Shown piece by piece: positions 44,901 through 55,171 of a stretch of DNA of 64,000 nt. The notes below the pieces were generated by a model that saw nothing but the letters and a program-made list of their open reading frames with translations, was not told where the DNA came from and searched no databases. How positions within the stretch are numbered: position 1 is the first letter of the stretch; each line of letters opens with the position of its first letter. Source of the DNA: Limnephilus marmoratus (lineage: Eukaryota > Arthropoda > Insecta > Trichoptera > Limnephilidae). The translations under genes were made by a program, and so were the position numbers. Location: the NCBI GenBank assembly GCA_917880885.1, contig OU862907.1, positions 67,265,072-67,329,071 on the forward strand. Reading direction: 5' to 3'.

Positions 44901-47900
44901 AAGTTAGCCTCTCAAAAACTGGGAGTACTCCACAGGGCCCGCAGATACTTTAATAGAACACAACTGCTAACTCTGTACAAATCACAAGTGCGTCCCACGG
45001 TTGAATTTGGCAGCCACCTCTGGTCTGGAGCCCCAGAATACCTGAAAAAACCCTCGACTCTGTGCAGAAACGGGCGGTCCGTTTGATAGATTCTCCTAAT
45101 TTAACAGACGGATTGCAATCTTTAGAACACAGGCGTCGGGTGGGAATGCTATCCTTGTTCTGCTGGTATTTCAATGAAAGATGCTCCTAGGAATTGGCGT
45201 CATTGTCCCTTCGGCACCGGTGCATAGTCGGAAAACACGCCAAACGCGTGCTCAACATGTGTACACGGTTGACATTGGTCACATGATAACGGGTCGCTTC
45301 TTCGACCCGTTCTTGTGTTCAACAGCTCGTCTGTGGAACGAAACGAAAGACCAATGTTCATTCCTTCCTCTCCTCAAAAAGACCCTCCTCAGGGAAATTA
45401 TTTTCCTCAGGACCTCCTGTGTGGAGTTAATGTAAAAAAAAATCAAAAACTCTTTTATAATAATTAATTGAATTATAACTATGCAAGATTCTTATTTGCA
45501 GTTTTCGTGTTTTAACCGAAAGTCTTACAGATTTTCTTTTGTCAGGTGAAACAAGTGCCAAGGAGCATTCTAATCTAGAGGGAGTCACCATCAAAACAGA
45601 GCCAGGGACTGCAAATAGAGAAGAAAGTGAAATGTCATCTACAGAAATGAATATCGAGGTCCAAGATGTTAAAAAGGAAAGCTTTGAAAACACAGAAAGA
45701 ATTCACCAAACGGCGGGTAAAACCAATTTTACTTTTAAATTTTTCGATGATTTGTGTAGCGATGTTTTCATGGAAAAACCAACTCAAGGATGTATTTATT
45801 GCTCGGGCCCCAAATTGATGTATTTATTGATCAGACCGAAAGCCATTCACATTTTTTGTTGTACTTGCCAATTGATTTGAGATTTATTGTATTACTTATG
45901 TTCTCTATTTTCTGCAGGTGCTTGCGGGTTTTTACAGATGCAATGCCGCCTCATGGAGCCTCATGAATGACTTTTTCTTTTGCCCTGTTTAATTTATCTT
46001 TGTCTTACTAACCTATTTTTTGCATTTTGTTTTTCCTGTTAAGCACTTGCATACTGCTTACTAACAACGTATGCATGGACACTGGAGGTCTAGATTCGTT
46101 TATAATAAATAAATGTAGCTTCGTTTAACAAAAAAAATTAGAATCTTGCGAGAGCCTTGAAGGAGTAACCATCAGTTACTTATACCAAGGCGGGTAAGCC
46201 TATAACCTCCACTGCTCGGGCCCCAATTAATTGCTTTGCGATTTGTTATGTTTATAATTACTATACTACCTGTTAATTTATGCCATGTTACTTGTTTTGT
46301 TTGTCTTTAACTTTTTCAATGTTTTTCTGGATGAACTGAACTCCAAAATTTTTTTTTCCCTATCCCCATATGGGGGTGTGCTGGATCTCGTCCCTGCTTC
46401 ATCTTTAGTTACATTATTAATTTTGCAGATCCTTCTCAAATCTATCTGCGCCTCCCCCGATGACTTGTGCAGGCTTGAGGTTTGATCAGACGACCTTAAC
46501 TGTCCTTTGTCCTGCCTCTGACTACTCAATGCTGAATTTTCTTTTAATATTCGGGTATTTTACCCCAAATATTCAGTTAACATTCTTTGGGGCTTCACTG
46601 AGTGGTTGGCTAAGGGACACGGAAGCTAACAAAAAAAATGGAATCTTGCGAGAGCCTTGAAGGAATAACTATCTGTTACTTATACCAGGGCGGGTAATAG
46701 GTGGATAACCTCCACTGCTCGGGTCTCAATTTTTCTTTTAGTCTTCGGGTATTTTACCCCAAAAAATAAGTTAACATTCTTTGAGGCTTCACTGAGTGGT
46801 TGGCTAAGGGACACGGAAGCTAAGTTTAGTTTATGGTCAGACCGAAAGCCATTCACATTTTTTGTTGGAACTTGCCTATTGATTTGAGATTTATTGTATT
46901 ACTTATGTTCTCTATTTTATGCAGGTGCTTGCAGGTTTTTACAGATGCAATGCTGCCTCATGGAGCCTCATGCATGAGTTTTTCTTTTGCCCTGTTTAAT
47001 TATCTTTGTCTTACTAACCTTTTTGCATTTTAGTTTTGCATTTTGTTTTTCCTGTTAAGCACTTGCATACTGCTTACTAACAGCGTATGCAAGGACACTG
47101 GAGGTCTAGGTTCTTTCAAAATAAATAAATGTAGCTTCATTTAACAAAAAAATTAGAATCATGCGAGAGCCTTGAAGGAGTAACCATCTGTTACTTATAC
47201 CAGGGCGGGTAAGCCTCCTTTGCTCGGGCCCCAGGCTCTTGGGAACGTGGGCGCTAAGAAATTTCAATAAAAGGTATTTTATAAAAGTGTTGCTGTCGCT
47301 GTTACCAACCGCCCCGAATACTGAGCGAAAAGGATAATTGCACCTCAGCCTATGAAATCGTCAAAATCGTTGTTTTGCCTTCCCCTGTTTACTTAACTGA
47401 ATAGATTTAAAAGTTTTTTTTTACCAACTGTATTGGGTAAAAACATTAATATTATTATTGTCTGTACGTTTTGCTTTTTTTAATATGTACACTGTGAAAA
47501 TTGTTTACTGAACGTGTATTGATGGCGTTCAATCTAGGCAAATTTAAGGATTTTTGGAGGGTTCTTACTCCTTTGAGAAGTACTTATCAAAAAAAGTGAA
47601 ATGTTAAGTCATGCCAGTGGTTAATATCTGTATTATATTAAATTATTTTCACTGGGGTCAAAATCCAAAGAGGAAATTTGAGATTACCTTTTTATGGACA
47701 AAACAGCGTTTCCTCTCAAATAGTAAATAGTTGGTTAATTTGTGTTATTCACAATTTATTCATTTAAAATAATATATAGTATATTTGCGGCACGTTCCAG
47801 AGTGGAAGATACTCTCAGTATCGCCCTGGTGTAAGACCACCATTCAGAATTGAAACGTTGCTTGAAATTGCTTTAGCCGTGTTTGGTGACCAGATCTGAA

Positions 47901-50900
47901 TAGCCAGGTACTTTCCCACCTTCCTCTTTCCTATCTTCTTCCCCTCCTCACTACCTTCAGCCTCACAACATACCCCAATTGGGGATGCAATAGTCCCACT
48001 GGCTCCAGACGGGAGTAGTTGGGACTCTTGTGCGGTATTCATATATATAAAAAAAATCGGCGCCCCTTGGCTGGTTGTCACTTCCCTCACTGCCTTACCT
48101 TTACCGCTCTACACTCACTGCCTTCATCTCTCTGCCTTACCCTCACTGCCCTTCCCTCACTACGACTGTCGACTACGCTGATGACAAGACGTATTTGGTC
48201 GCTGGGGACAGTAGAAAGGAAGTTGAGACGAAAGGCAGCGAAGGTTTAAATATGTTCCTCGATTGGGGAAAGAGAAACAAGATGACATTCGCTCCCCATA
48301 AGACCCAGGGCCTCCTGATGAAGGGCTTTCTCAGTAGAGAAAGAAATCCCGTCATCAAAATGGGGGACTCTTCTGTCAAATTTCGTGAAACGGTTAAATA
48401 CTTAGGTGTCACACTAGATCGATCGTCCTCTTTCCTGGCTCACGTCAAGGATGTATCCGGCAGGGCTCAGGCCCTCTTCTTGAAGCTTAGGAGACTCTCC
48501 ACAGCTGAGTGGGGTCTGCGTGGCCCAGCCTTGCGTACTCTGTACAGATGCGTATACGTGGCGCAAGTTTCGTATGCTGCTTCTGTGTGGGAACATCGCT
48601 TGGGTAACTCGCTTATACTCCTGGCTCTCAAGCGAAGCCAAAGAACTCCTTTGTTGGCACTATCCGGGGCGTACAGAACCGTAGCTTCGGACGCTTTGCC
48701 TGTATTGGCTGGCATATTGCCAATCGATCTAGAAATCAGGGAAGTGCTTACTAAGCAGAGACTAACCAGAGGAACCCCTGCTACTCACCTAGGAGTTATT
48801 CTAACTCCGGGTGGGCCAGGGACTCTCCCAGGGCTGCTTAGACAAATGAGAGACCTGTCACTCCAAGAGTGGCAGGCCAGGTGGGATAGATCGAATTTGG
48901 GAAGATGGACTTTCTCCTTCTTCCCATCAGTTAAACTCAGAATGGAAGCGGTCTTCCTCAAGCTAGACCACCACATTACTCAATTACTTTCTGGCCATGG
49001 GGAGTTCAGGGGGAGACTTCACTCCCTCTCCCTCTCCCCTCACCCCAACTGTGCCTGTGGGAGCACTAACCAATCGGCCGAACATATACTGTGGCAGTGT
49101 GAAATAATGACGGATGCCAGAGGTCAAATGTTAGATGGTTTGGATGTACCCATTAGACCAGTTTGGAACTCCGATCTGGTCTCGAATAAGACGAACTTTG
49201 AGTGCTTGAGGAACTTTACAAGAATCTGGGTGGAGAGATGGCCTGATCTCAGAGTCGCTGACTAGATGATTTTGTGACCAGGTGTACTTGCTCCTGACAT
49301 CCACGGACTTCCCCTTAATCACTCTTCTACTATGTTTGCCTGGCTTTTCATGTACAGCTTCAGTATTTTTCTTTATTTCTTTATGTTTATTTACCCATAC
49401 ATGAATCTCTTTTATTCTTTAGCTCCAGTAGTCTTGTTGAACTGTTACTCCTCTGTATATACATTCTCCGTGTACCTGGTTTTCTTCTTGGTTTTGTTTA
49501 TTTTTTATTTTTTCTGTTTTTTCTTGATTTCTGTAGCCCAACTAAGTTTCTAGAACAGAACTCAGTTGCTTGTCTTGTGTTGTCCTCATCCCCATTAAAG
49601 GGGTTGGACTTTGGACCTTGTCCCTACATTGTGTCAAATTTTTCTTTTCTTTTAGGTCATCACATATTTGTACATTTTTCTTTACGCTCACCATCCAGCG
49701 CCCGCGCCTCCCCCCGGGACATGATAAGGTTGAAGGAAAGATTGAGCGACTTCCGATGGTTGTCCGTCCCTCCTCCGGCTACCCGACGCTTTTCTCCCTA
49801 GGGTCTTCAATTTGTCGTCCATTTACTTCTTCTAGGCACCACCGGCTAGCTGGCTAAAGGACGTCTCCATCGGGGGCCGTGACGTTGGCCCAACTATCTT
49901 ATTCATTCTCTCGGGGACAGCCGGATGCTTGTCGGTCATGTTTATCTTACTATTAAGTTTCTCTTTACCTTATTTGTCTTGAATAATTGTACATAACCTC
50001 CTTTTATTTTCTAACAGATCCCTGCAGTGCTGAGTGGCTACTATTTTACAAATCCTGTTTTTTTTTATTTTACTATGTTTTACTAACACCAGTAGTATTA
50101 GTTTTTGACTTTCACAGCTTGGACTGTGGGCGATCCTACATTTCCGCCACCTAACAAATTATGTAGGTTTAGATTCGTTCAATTAAATGTAGAGTCGTTT
50201 ATTCAAAAAAATTAGATTCTTGCGAGAGCTCCGAAGGGGCGACCATAAGTCGCCTATACCGGGGCGGGAAAGCGGTGGGGTACTTCAATGCCCTTCCCTC
50301 ACTGCCCTAACTCGACTCAAAGTTGGTTCGGCGGCTCCATCTCATAAGTGGTTAAGTAGAGGTGAAATTGGAATTGATGTCTGAAGAGCCACTGACGCCT
50401 ATTCAAAGAGCCGCACGGGGCAAGCATAGTATAAGTCTATAAAATATGACAAACAATTTTCTTATTCTATCTTCAGTTGATTTTATATTAGGATTCCAAT
50501 AAGTCTAACTATCTATTATAATTCCTTGAATTCTCGAATTTGATTTATATCTTTTATAATTCCATAAAATTAAATATTTGACTAATTTTTAAAATTTGTT
50601 TGTAATAATATGTATTTATAATAAATATATTCTTTCCTTTCTTGCCACTGAACGCTATGAATGCCAGTGTTCACATATTTTAATGATATTTTTATACCTA
50701 TTGTATTTTTGGTGCTATTAAATGGGCGATAATTACTGCGGTGATTCGTGAATCTTCATAAAAATCGATTTTATCATAAATTTTTACAATTGTTGTGTTT
50801 TTATCAGTTACCTACGTATTATTTTCTTTTCTAGGTGCAGCATTGACAGTTAATAGCATCATTTTGGCTCAACAAAAAGGCGACAAAAAAAAATCTAAAA

Positions 50901-51703
50901 AGTCTTTTCCTTGTTCTAAATGCGACGAGAAACTTGCTACGAAGTCCAGCTTAATTGTTCATTTACTTACTCATGGCAAGGAAAAACTATTCCCATGCTC
51001 CCACTGTGACTATTCATGTTCATGGAAATCACGCTTAGCTATACATGAGCGTATTCATAATATGGAAAAACCATTTTCATGCTCTTACTGTAGCCATTCA
51101 ACTTCACTTAAATCGTCCTTAATTACGCACATTCGCACTCATACTAAAGAAAAACCATTCTCATGTTCTTACTGTAATTATTCATGTTCCGAAAAAGCAA
51201 ATTTAAGTAGACACGTTCGCATTCATACTAAAGAAAAACCATTCGCATGCACTTACTGTAACTATTCGTGCTTACAGAAATCAAACTTAGTCACACATAT
51301 TCGCAGTCATACTAAAGAAAAACCGTTCTTATGCTCTTTTTGTAACTATTCATGTTCAGAGAAAGCAAACTTAACTAGACACATTCGGACTCATACTAAA
51401 GAAAAACCATTCGCTTGCATTTACTGTAACTATTCATGTTCACAGAAGACCATCTTAAATTCGCACATTCGCACTCATACTAAAGAAAAACCATTTTCAT
51501 GCTCGTACTGTAACTATTCATGTTCAGAGAAAGGAAATTTAAATAGACACATTCGTGTTCATGCTAAGGCAAAACCATTTTTATGTTGTTACTGTAATTA
51601 TTCATGTTCACATAAGTCATCCTTAACTAGACATAAACTTACTCATACCAAACGTTCTCACGATCTTACTGTACCTATTGATGTTCACGGAAATCAAACT
51701 TAA
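35774..51703 (+). CDS. C2H2 zinc-finger gene 2 (4 exons, ~448 aa)
   Basis: Predicted join: 35774-35909, 40740-40910, 45546-45716, 50835-51703, all phase-1 introns with GT/AG. Exons 1-3 encode acidic modules (IKLEPG/IKKEC; IKVEPG/IKKEG; IKTEPG/VKKES). The last exon has a Lys-rich start, then nine C2H2 fingers, many CSYCNYSC, with HTKEKPF linkers, ending HGNQT. Finger 1 (CSKCDEKL) and finger 3 (CSYCSHST) lack the extra Cys. All nine keep both metal Cys and His pairs, so this copy looks functional. The introns hold many transposons, so the gene spans 16 kb. Nuclear DNA binding is inferred from the family; targets are unknown. Confidence 0.72.
36058..37823. mobile_element. TIR element (8-bp duplication, GGG ends) in gene 2 intron 1
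   Basis: Ends share ATGCAGATCCGGGCACAG in inverted orientation (36065-36082; 37801-37817), starting GGGTGAA and GGGAGGA. The duplication ACAAACAG is at 36050-36057 and 37824-37831. Gene 1 has the empty site (AAACAAACAGTACATTTG near 22829). The interior holds satellite monomers and an approximate direct duplication (about 36.55-36.99 and 37.16-37.61 kb) but no transposase I recognise. GG-starting ends with 8-9 bp duplications are known for Merlin elements; the assignment is tentative. Confidence 0.75.
36530..37400. repeat. ~110-bp satellite monomers inside the TIR element
   Basis: Units ATCACAAACCATGTTACACA, then GCCGCTAAACTACTTGAAAAC, GCCGTGACGCGAGTAGGCG and a GGGGCACTTTCTTTT tail. Two units lie near 36530-36760 and four near 37035-37390. 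Related to, but longer than, the 94-bp units of 33694-34930. Confidence 0.75.
37992..39308. mobile_element. non-autonomous hAT in gene 2 intron 1, carrying a Harbinger-like insert
   Basis: Same element, same site and same TGTGAGTA duplication (37984-37991; 39309-39316) as 23009-23293 in gene 1. It is enlarged by the insertion at 38060-39088. Confidence 0.82.
38060..39088. mobile_element. PIF/Harbinger-like non-autonomous element
   Basis: Ends GGCCACGTCCG and, inverted, GGCTACGAACG. The subterminal block GGCTTAGCGCCTAGAGCCTAG is near both ends. The 3-bp duplication TTA is at 38057-38059 and 39089-39091, the typical Harbinger target. Gene 1's hAT provides the empty site (CAATTACTGTTA). A 37-bp inverted repeat lies at 38465-38502/38573-38609. 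No transposase is seen. Confidence 0.75.
39461..39743 (+). pseudogene. LINE RT C-terminal tail in gene 2 intron 1
   Basis: An open frame without a start Met reads RSLRQRSILPTPKCKKKIGQ, LGAKFFNSLPEKIRN and FKTHLKNYTENLN then TGA, matching the extreme C-terminus of Jockey/CR1-type LINEs. The 3' UTR with ACACACAAGCC and GGGGGTACATCA recurs at 54200-54290. It lies in a block (about 39341-40075) absent from gene 1. Confidence 0.6.
40150..40530 (-). pseudogene. LINE RT fragment, paralogue of 23395-23763
   Basis: Same minus-strand sequence as in gene 1, but with small indels that break the frame near 40390-40410. Confidence 0.55.
40740..40910 (+). CDS. gene 2 exon 2: module 2
   Basis: 171 nt after TTCTCAG, ending GCGG/GTAAAC, phase 1. 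Two residues differ from gene 1 exon 2 (D for G at the start; KEGDE for KEEDE). Confidence 0.75.
41018..41808. other. insertion in gene 2 intron 2 relative to gene 1
   Basis: Gene 1 reads GGCCTTTCCTGGAGAACCC; in gene 2 about 790 bp separate these halves. It includes a TAA microsatellite (about 41196-41217) and the TATAGCGCAGTTTTGTG block shared with 29197. Class unknown. Confidence 0.5.
42258..42426. repeat. cluster of CTGTACAG palindromes
   Basis: Six copies of CTGTACAG, mostly within AACTGTACAGTT, at 42258, 42271, 42284, 42370, 42384 and 42419. It starts close to where homology between genes 1 and 2 ends. Confidence 0.65.
42530..42790 (-). pseudogene. LINE RT fragment
   Basis: The minus strand encodes RPTVEFDSGSRPKYLKNTLDS and QKRAVRLIDSPILTDGLQ, the family seen at 29790 and 44850. 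Upstream coding is still recognisable to about 42790 (LGVTLSDQLR-type). Confidence 0.7.
43185..43575 (-). mobile_element. short LINE-derived element, inverted member of a head-to-head pair
   Basis: On the minus strand it runs 5' CCAATAAATGG to CCTCTGCCGTAGGTCACCCC to GGGTGCCCGGGTTCATAAG, ending in the GAACTTCCTCTCC region. The 5' ends of this and the next copy meet at about 43560-43600. Confidence 0.65.
43590..44012 (+). mobile_element. short LINE-derived element, direct member of a head-to-head pair
   Basis: ACAACCATTTATTGGGCAACC at the head, the AAGTGGTTCGCTACGTTTGA block, and a tail with TTATTTTCCCCAGGAGCTCC then GTGTGGAATTAATG. Confidence 0.68.
44206..45440 (+). mobile_element. internally deleted LINE: 5' region, endonuclease scrap, RT end, 3' tail
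   Basis: It starts with the GGCGGGAATGGGTACCGCCGC block of the short elements (to about 44430). KAEFVVLGDFNV follows, the GDFN box of an APE-type endonuclease (44530-44570). It then jumps to RT sequence: LGVTLSDQLRYG near 44840, RTQLLTLYKSQVRPTVEFGS at 44955, and the C-terminus with frameshifts. The 3' end CCTGTGTGGAGTTAATG plus A-run is at 45435. Confidence 0.75.
45546..45716 (+). CDS. gene 2 exon 3: module 3
   Basis: 171 nt after TTGTCAG, ending GCGG/GTAAAAC, phase 1. Encodes GVTIKTEPGTANREE and VQDVKKES with a QTAG end. Confidence 0.72.
45880..47245 (+). repeat. tandemly repeated R1-like 3' UTR segments
   Basis: The block from ACTTATGTTCTCTATTTT through GGACACTGGAGGTCTAG to TTAGAATC.TGCGAGAGCC occurs at about 45888-46195 and 46903-47215. 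A third end is at 46635-46700, and a TTCGGGTATTTTACCCCAAA block repeats at 46552 and 46745. The terminal TTGCGAGAGC block matches the R1-like 3' ends at 1927 and 50288. A related family without its coding region. Confidence 0.6.
47775..48060. repeat. dispersed repeat with CTCAGTATCGCCCTGG block
   Basis: ACTCTCAGTATCGCCCTGG, then TTCAGAATT and TTGAAATT.CTTTAGCC. Recurs at about 56425-56600. Family unknown. Confidence 0.5.
48162..49265 (+). CDS. R1-like RT C-terminal half (about 367 codons, open)
   Basis: Starts in the RT palm with VDYADDKTYLVAGDSRKE. It continues through NKMTFAPHKTQGLLMKG, VKYLGVTLDRSSSFLAHVK, TLYRCVYVAQVSYAASVWEH and AGILPIDLEIREVL. It ends with the Cys-His motif CACGSTNQSAEHILWQCE and WVERWPDLRVAD. 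The missing N-terminal two thirds (endonuclease, RT fingers) make it non-functional despite the open frame. The open frame upstream to 48075 is flanking sequence. Confidence 0.83.
   Translation, partial: TTVDYADDKTYLVAGDSRKEVETKGSEGLNMFLDWGKRNKMTFAPHKTQGLLMKGFLSRERNPVIKMGDSSVKFRETVKYLGVTLDRSSSFLAHVKDVSGRAQALFLKLRRLSTAEWGLRGPALRTLYRCVYVAQVSYAASVWEHRLGNSLILLALKRSQRTPLLALSGAYRTVASDALPVLAGILPIDLEIREVLTKQRLTRGTPATHLGVILTPGGPGTLPGLLRQMRDLSLQEWQARWDRSNLGRWTFSFFPSVKLRMEAVFLKLDHHITQLLSGHGEFRGRLHSLSLSPHPNCACGSTNQSAEHILWQCEIMTDARGQMLDGLDVPIRPVWNSDLVSNKTNFECLRNFTRIWVERWPDLRVAD
49266..50288 (+). other. 3' UTR of R1-like copy B
   Basis: Collinear with 3069 down to 1927 on the minus strand. Ends with TTAGATTCTTGCGAGAGC, CGACCATAAGTCGCC and GGTGGGGTACTTCAA-like sequence. 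Confidence 0.75.
50835..51703 (+). CDS. gene 2 exon 4: zinc-finger exon (9 fingers)
   Basis: The acceptor TTTTCTAG at 50834 gives phase 1. After GAALTVN and a KKKSKKS basic stretch come nine fingers with HTKEKPF linkers. Stop at 51701-51703. Just after the stop another finger remnant is readable out of frame (near 51700-51800), so the array was once longer. Confidence 0.82.
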
Positions 51704-51799
51704 TTTCACACATTCGCCCTCACACTAAAGAAAAAACCGTTGTCATGCATTTATTGTAACAATTCTGGTTACGTCAACACATTCGTTCTCATACAGAAG

Positions 51800-52356
51800 A
51801 AAAATCTCTCATTTTTATTAATTTTATCTTGGTTATTGTACATCTGTGTTTACATTTGACTAATTAAATTTAATATCTTCCATACTTTTAAATTTTCTCT
51901 TTCTGTGTGGCTCCAAAAATCCATCTCGAATCTACCTTTTTTATTTTCATTGCAATGACTGTTTAAAAAATACAAGGTAAAGTACTTTACGCATAGTCCT
52001 CCTTACTAGGGATTCCTGTTTGAAGGCTGATAGAAGGTCATTGAATGCCTATTACAACACGATTTCCTCTTCTTCATGTACGTATATTGATTTCCACGAA
52101 AAAACCATTAAAAATTAAAATAAATCAATGAAAATTGTTTGTTGCCTGTGGGTAGTGTTGGCATTACTTCTTAATTTGAATGATTTCCTCATATTCTTGT
52201 TTATTTAGTCACATTTTTATTTAGTTATAATTTTTTTTTTGTATCTCCACGTTGTTTTTTTAATTTCACATAGAATGGCATTATTTAATGTCGTAGCACG
52301 AAAATTATGGGTTTTCTGGCCAAAAAAATGTGATAATTTTGGGATACACAATATAT
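51800..52356. other. 3' flank of gene 2
   Basis: AT-rich; AATAAA at about 52119 is a possible polyadenylation signal. Nothing else seen. Confidence 0.3.
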
Positions 52357-52561
52357 GGTGACCAGACAACTCAGAATGAAACCAACTCAGAAGAACCTCA
52401 GAAAGGTCGTTAAGAGTGATGATAAAAAAAATATAAAAAATTGGTTAAATAGGTTAAGTTAGGTTAGGGTTACCGGCTATTTTAAAATTATTTTTTCATA
52501 GCTTTTAATGACCTTTCTGAGCTCTTTCTGAGTTGGTTTCATTCTGAGTTGCCATGGAACC
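52357..52561. mobile_element. MITE copy 1 (9-bp duplication)
   Basis: Ends GGTGACCAGACAACTCAGAA and, inverted, GGTTCCATGGCAACTCAGAA. 9-bp duplication ACAATATAT at 52348-52356 and 52562-52570. Second copy at 60536-60731. A 9-bp duplication suggests a Mutator-like or Merlin-like source. Confidence 0.82.
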
Positions 52562-52782
52562 ACAATATATACAGTAGGTTTGAGGTTTTCATACTTGTAG
52601 TGTAGGTGGGTGTTGGTCAAAAGGAATTCATTTTTTTTTTTGATCTTGAGTAGAGCAATTTTTTGGTAGAGTTATATTTTTGAAAACATTAAAGTTAAAA
52701 AATGTCTAATGTTGGAATGCTTAGGCCGCTTAGGGGGTACTATCAGTCACAATTAATATTTTTTCATGACTCTAGATACTAA

Positions 52783-53275
52783 TATCTACAGCTCATATGT
52801 TGAACTAATATCTACGAACTTCAGAGTATTGACTAATATCTACAGAGCTAAGGTCGGACGAATATCTATGACGGTTCCAGTGTTGACTAATATCTACAGA
52901 GCGTAGGTTGAACTAATATCTACAGAGCGTAGGTTGGACTAATCAGCTAAAAGTGTCCAATAGTCCGATATTAGGGATTTTTACATACATACTTACATAA
53001 ATTAAGTTTTTTAAACTGCATACGCAATATTACGTTATTCCAATATGCTATACATAATTGAAAATCCAACTTCTGCCAGTGCTATAGATATTCGTCAACA
53101 CTTTGGTTCTCATAGATATTAGTAGTCAGCAGTTTGAGCTGTAGATATTCATCAACACTTTGGTTCTCATAGATATTAGTCAACAGTTTGAGCTGTAGAT
53201 ATTCGTCAACACTTTGGTTCTCATAGATATTAGTTCGATTTTTTCAGTTTTTGGAATTCCTGTAGATATTAGTAA
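52783..53275. repeat. inverted array of ACTAATATCTAC motifs
   Basis: The left half repeats ACTAATATCTAC(AGAGC) about six times; the right half repeats the inverse (GTAGATATTAGT / CATAGATATTAGT) about seven times, including three near-identical units with TCAACACTTTGGTTCTCATAG. The two halves can fold onto each other. Confidence 0.65.
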
Positions 53276-53289
53276 ACGCCTCCTTTTTC

Positions 53290-54310
53290 ATGCCTTAGCG
53301 CTTAGCCTATAATATTATATATAAAGTAAAATGTTTGTAATGTCAAAATGTTCTTTAAGACAACAATGCTACATCTAACAAGGTGCTGTTCAGAGAAAAA
53401 TAACTTTAAAAGAATCTTTCTTTTCAGTTCATTTTCTTAGTACAGCGCTTTGTCAGATGGAAACCCGTTTCCCTACGAGCAATCATACTGTCGTAAAAAA
53501 CTAAATTAAATTACTTAAAATTTTAATCGCTTTAAATAAAACTGTGTAAAATAAAATGTAAAACCTTTAGAAATTGCCCAAAAATCAATTATTAAGATCA
53601 TGTACAAGAAAACTAAATCTTATCCGCCTGTGAATATGCTGTACCCCACTGCAAAATTAGGTTATCCCAAAGGCATATTAGTTTTATAGCTCCAAAAATG
53701 TATAATTTACTATGTACAACCTTTAAAGAGAACACATGTCAAAGTCTTTAGTCTTATAAAAAACACATCTACCATTAGACAGCTCTTAGAGTACATATAT
53801 TATAATGTTTGCTTTTTTTTTGTTTAATCGCACTTGTAAAACTTTCACAATTGCAATAATAACAGTGCAGACAGTTTTTATGTTGTAGTTTTTAATCGCA
53901 AATATTTAGTTATTATTTATTGTACTTAATTTATATATAATTTAATTTATTAATTTATGTATATACTTATAAACTTCACTTTAACCATAGAAATAAAAAC
54001 AAAAATCAATATCATACCCACGCACAGGCATTGCCTTTGTGTGATTTTTTTGTTCGTACATTTATTGTATTAAGCTTTTTTATATACTTTACCTTTTTTA
54101 TGTATCTTTTATATGTATTGTATCAAAAATTTTCAATAAAAAAAAGAAAGAATGTTTTCCAATATGATTGTGCTGTCCTAGGACAACTTAAACACGAAAA
54201 AACTGATAACTTAAACTGAATACTTTACATAAAGAAATAAAACATCCCCCATACACATAAGCCTATCTTTATTACAGGGGTACATCACATATGTAACACT
54301 TTGTGAAATT
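53290..54310. other. non-coding; LINE 3' tail at the right end
   Basis: AT-rich without a gene to about 54180. From 54183 GATAACTTAAACTGAA and the ACACATAAGCC / GGGGTACATCACA blocks match the LINE 3' UTR at 39730-39810. Confidence 0.45.
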
Positions 54311-55171
54311 ATTACGACGTTGGTACATTTTAACCTATTTCTGAAAATGATGTTACTTTATTTTTTATAATAAACATTTTAAAAAGTACTTACTCATATT
54401 TAACTTAAGTAAGTAGATACATGTTTAGATATTTAAAGATGCATTTTTCATTTATTATTTTTTAATTAATAGATGACGCAGGTTAAAAAAAAATCACAGG
54501 TCCTTTAAAACCCTTTATAGGTCATAAGCTAAAAACGGATAGTTTTGAGACCTGCAACATAAAGGTCTATATTTCTTTATGTTTACAAGTTATAATCACC
54601 CTTATGGGTTCTAATCATTCTCAGATAACGCACAGAGGTCTTAAATCTAACCAACCGCCCCGAAGTTCGCACATGTTGAGCAAATATACAAGAATCGCAT
54701 CCTGGTCAGTTTCAAGTCAAAATTATCAATGTAGCTATTCTCCTGTAACACAAATAAATAAAAGTACATTTTTCCTTACCAACCTGTCTTTTTGTAATGA
54801 AAATAAAAATTTTAGATCAAGTATTTTTTTTTAACTAAATGGTCACCGGTCAGAAAAAAGACCGCTGAAAAATCAAAAATTTTAAAAACACTGAGCATAC
54901 AAATTTTTTTTTTTTTTCTGTTAATCAAAATGAATATAGAAAACATAAATAAAACCATTAAGGTCGAATCATTAAAAAAAAGTTGTCCTATAAAGGGAAC
55001 TTCAGGTTCAGAATTAACATGTTTTCATAGTCACACAAATAATAATAAAAATACACAATTTTTGGCTTTAGCCTTGCTATTTCCTTTATTTCGCCAATAT
55101 AATAAACATCAAGAAAGATGTCCTGATTATGATTAACTAATAATGATAAATGCAACACAGCTTTTTTTAAT

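Larger units (their letters stand above)
48162..50288 (+). mobile_element. R1-like non-LTR retrotransposon, copy B (5'-truncated)
   Basis: Bounded by a perfect 15-bp duplication TGCCCTTCCCTCACT at 48147-48161 and 50289-50303. Contains one open frame to 49265 and a 1.0-kb 3' UTR ending GGGTACTTCAA without poly(A). It starts within about 25 bp of the same point as copy A. Confidence 0.88.

Noticed and set aside
48075..48161. N-terminal extension of the R1-like ORF
   Set aside because: This lies upstream of the target-site duplication and is flanking DNA that happens to be open.
54604..55136. Small ORFs at 54604 and 54930
   Set aside because: AT-rich, no domain, no splice or codon support.
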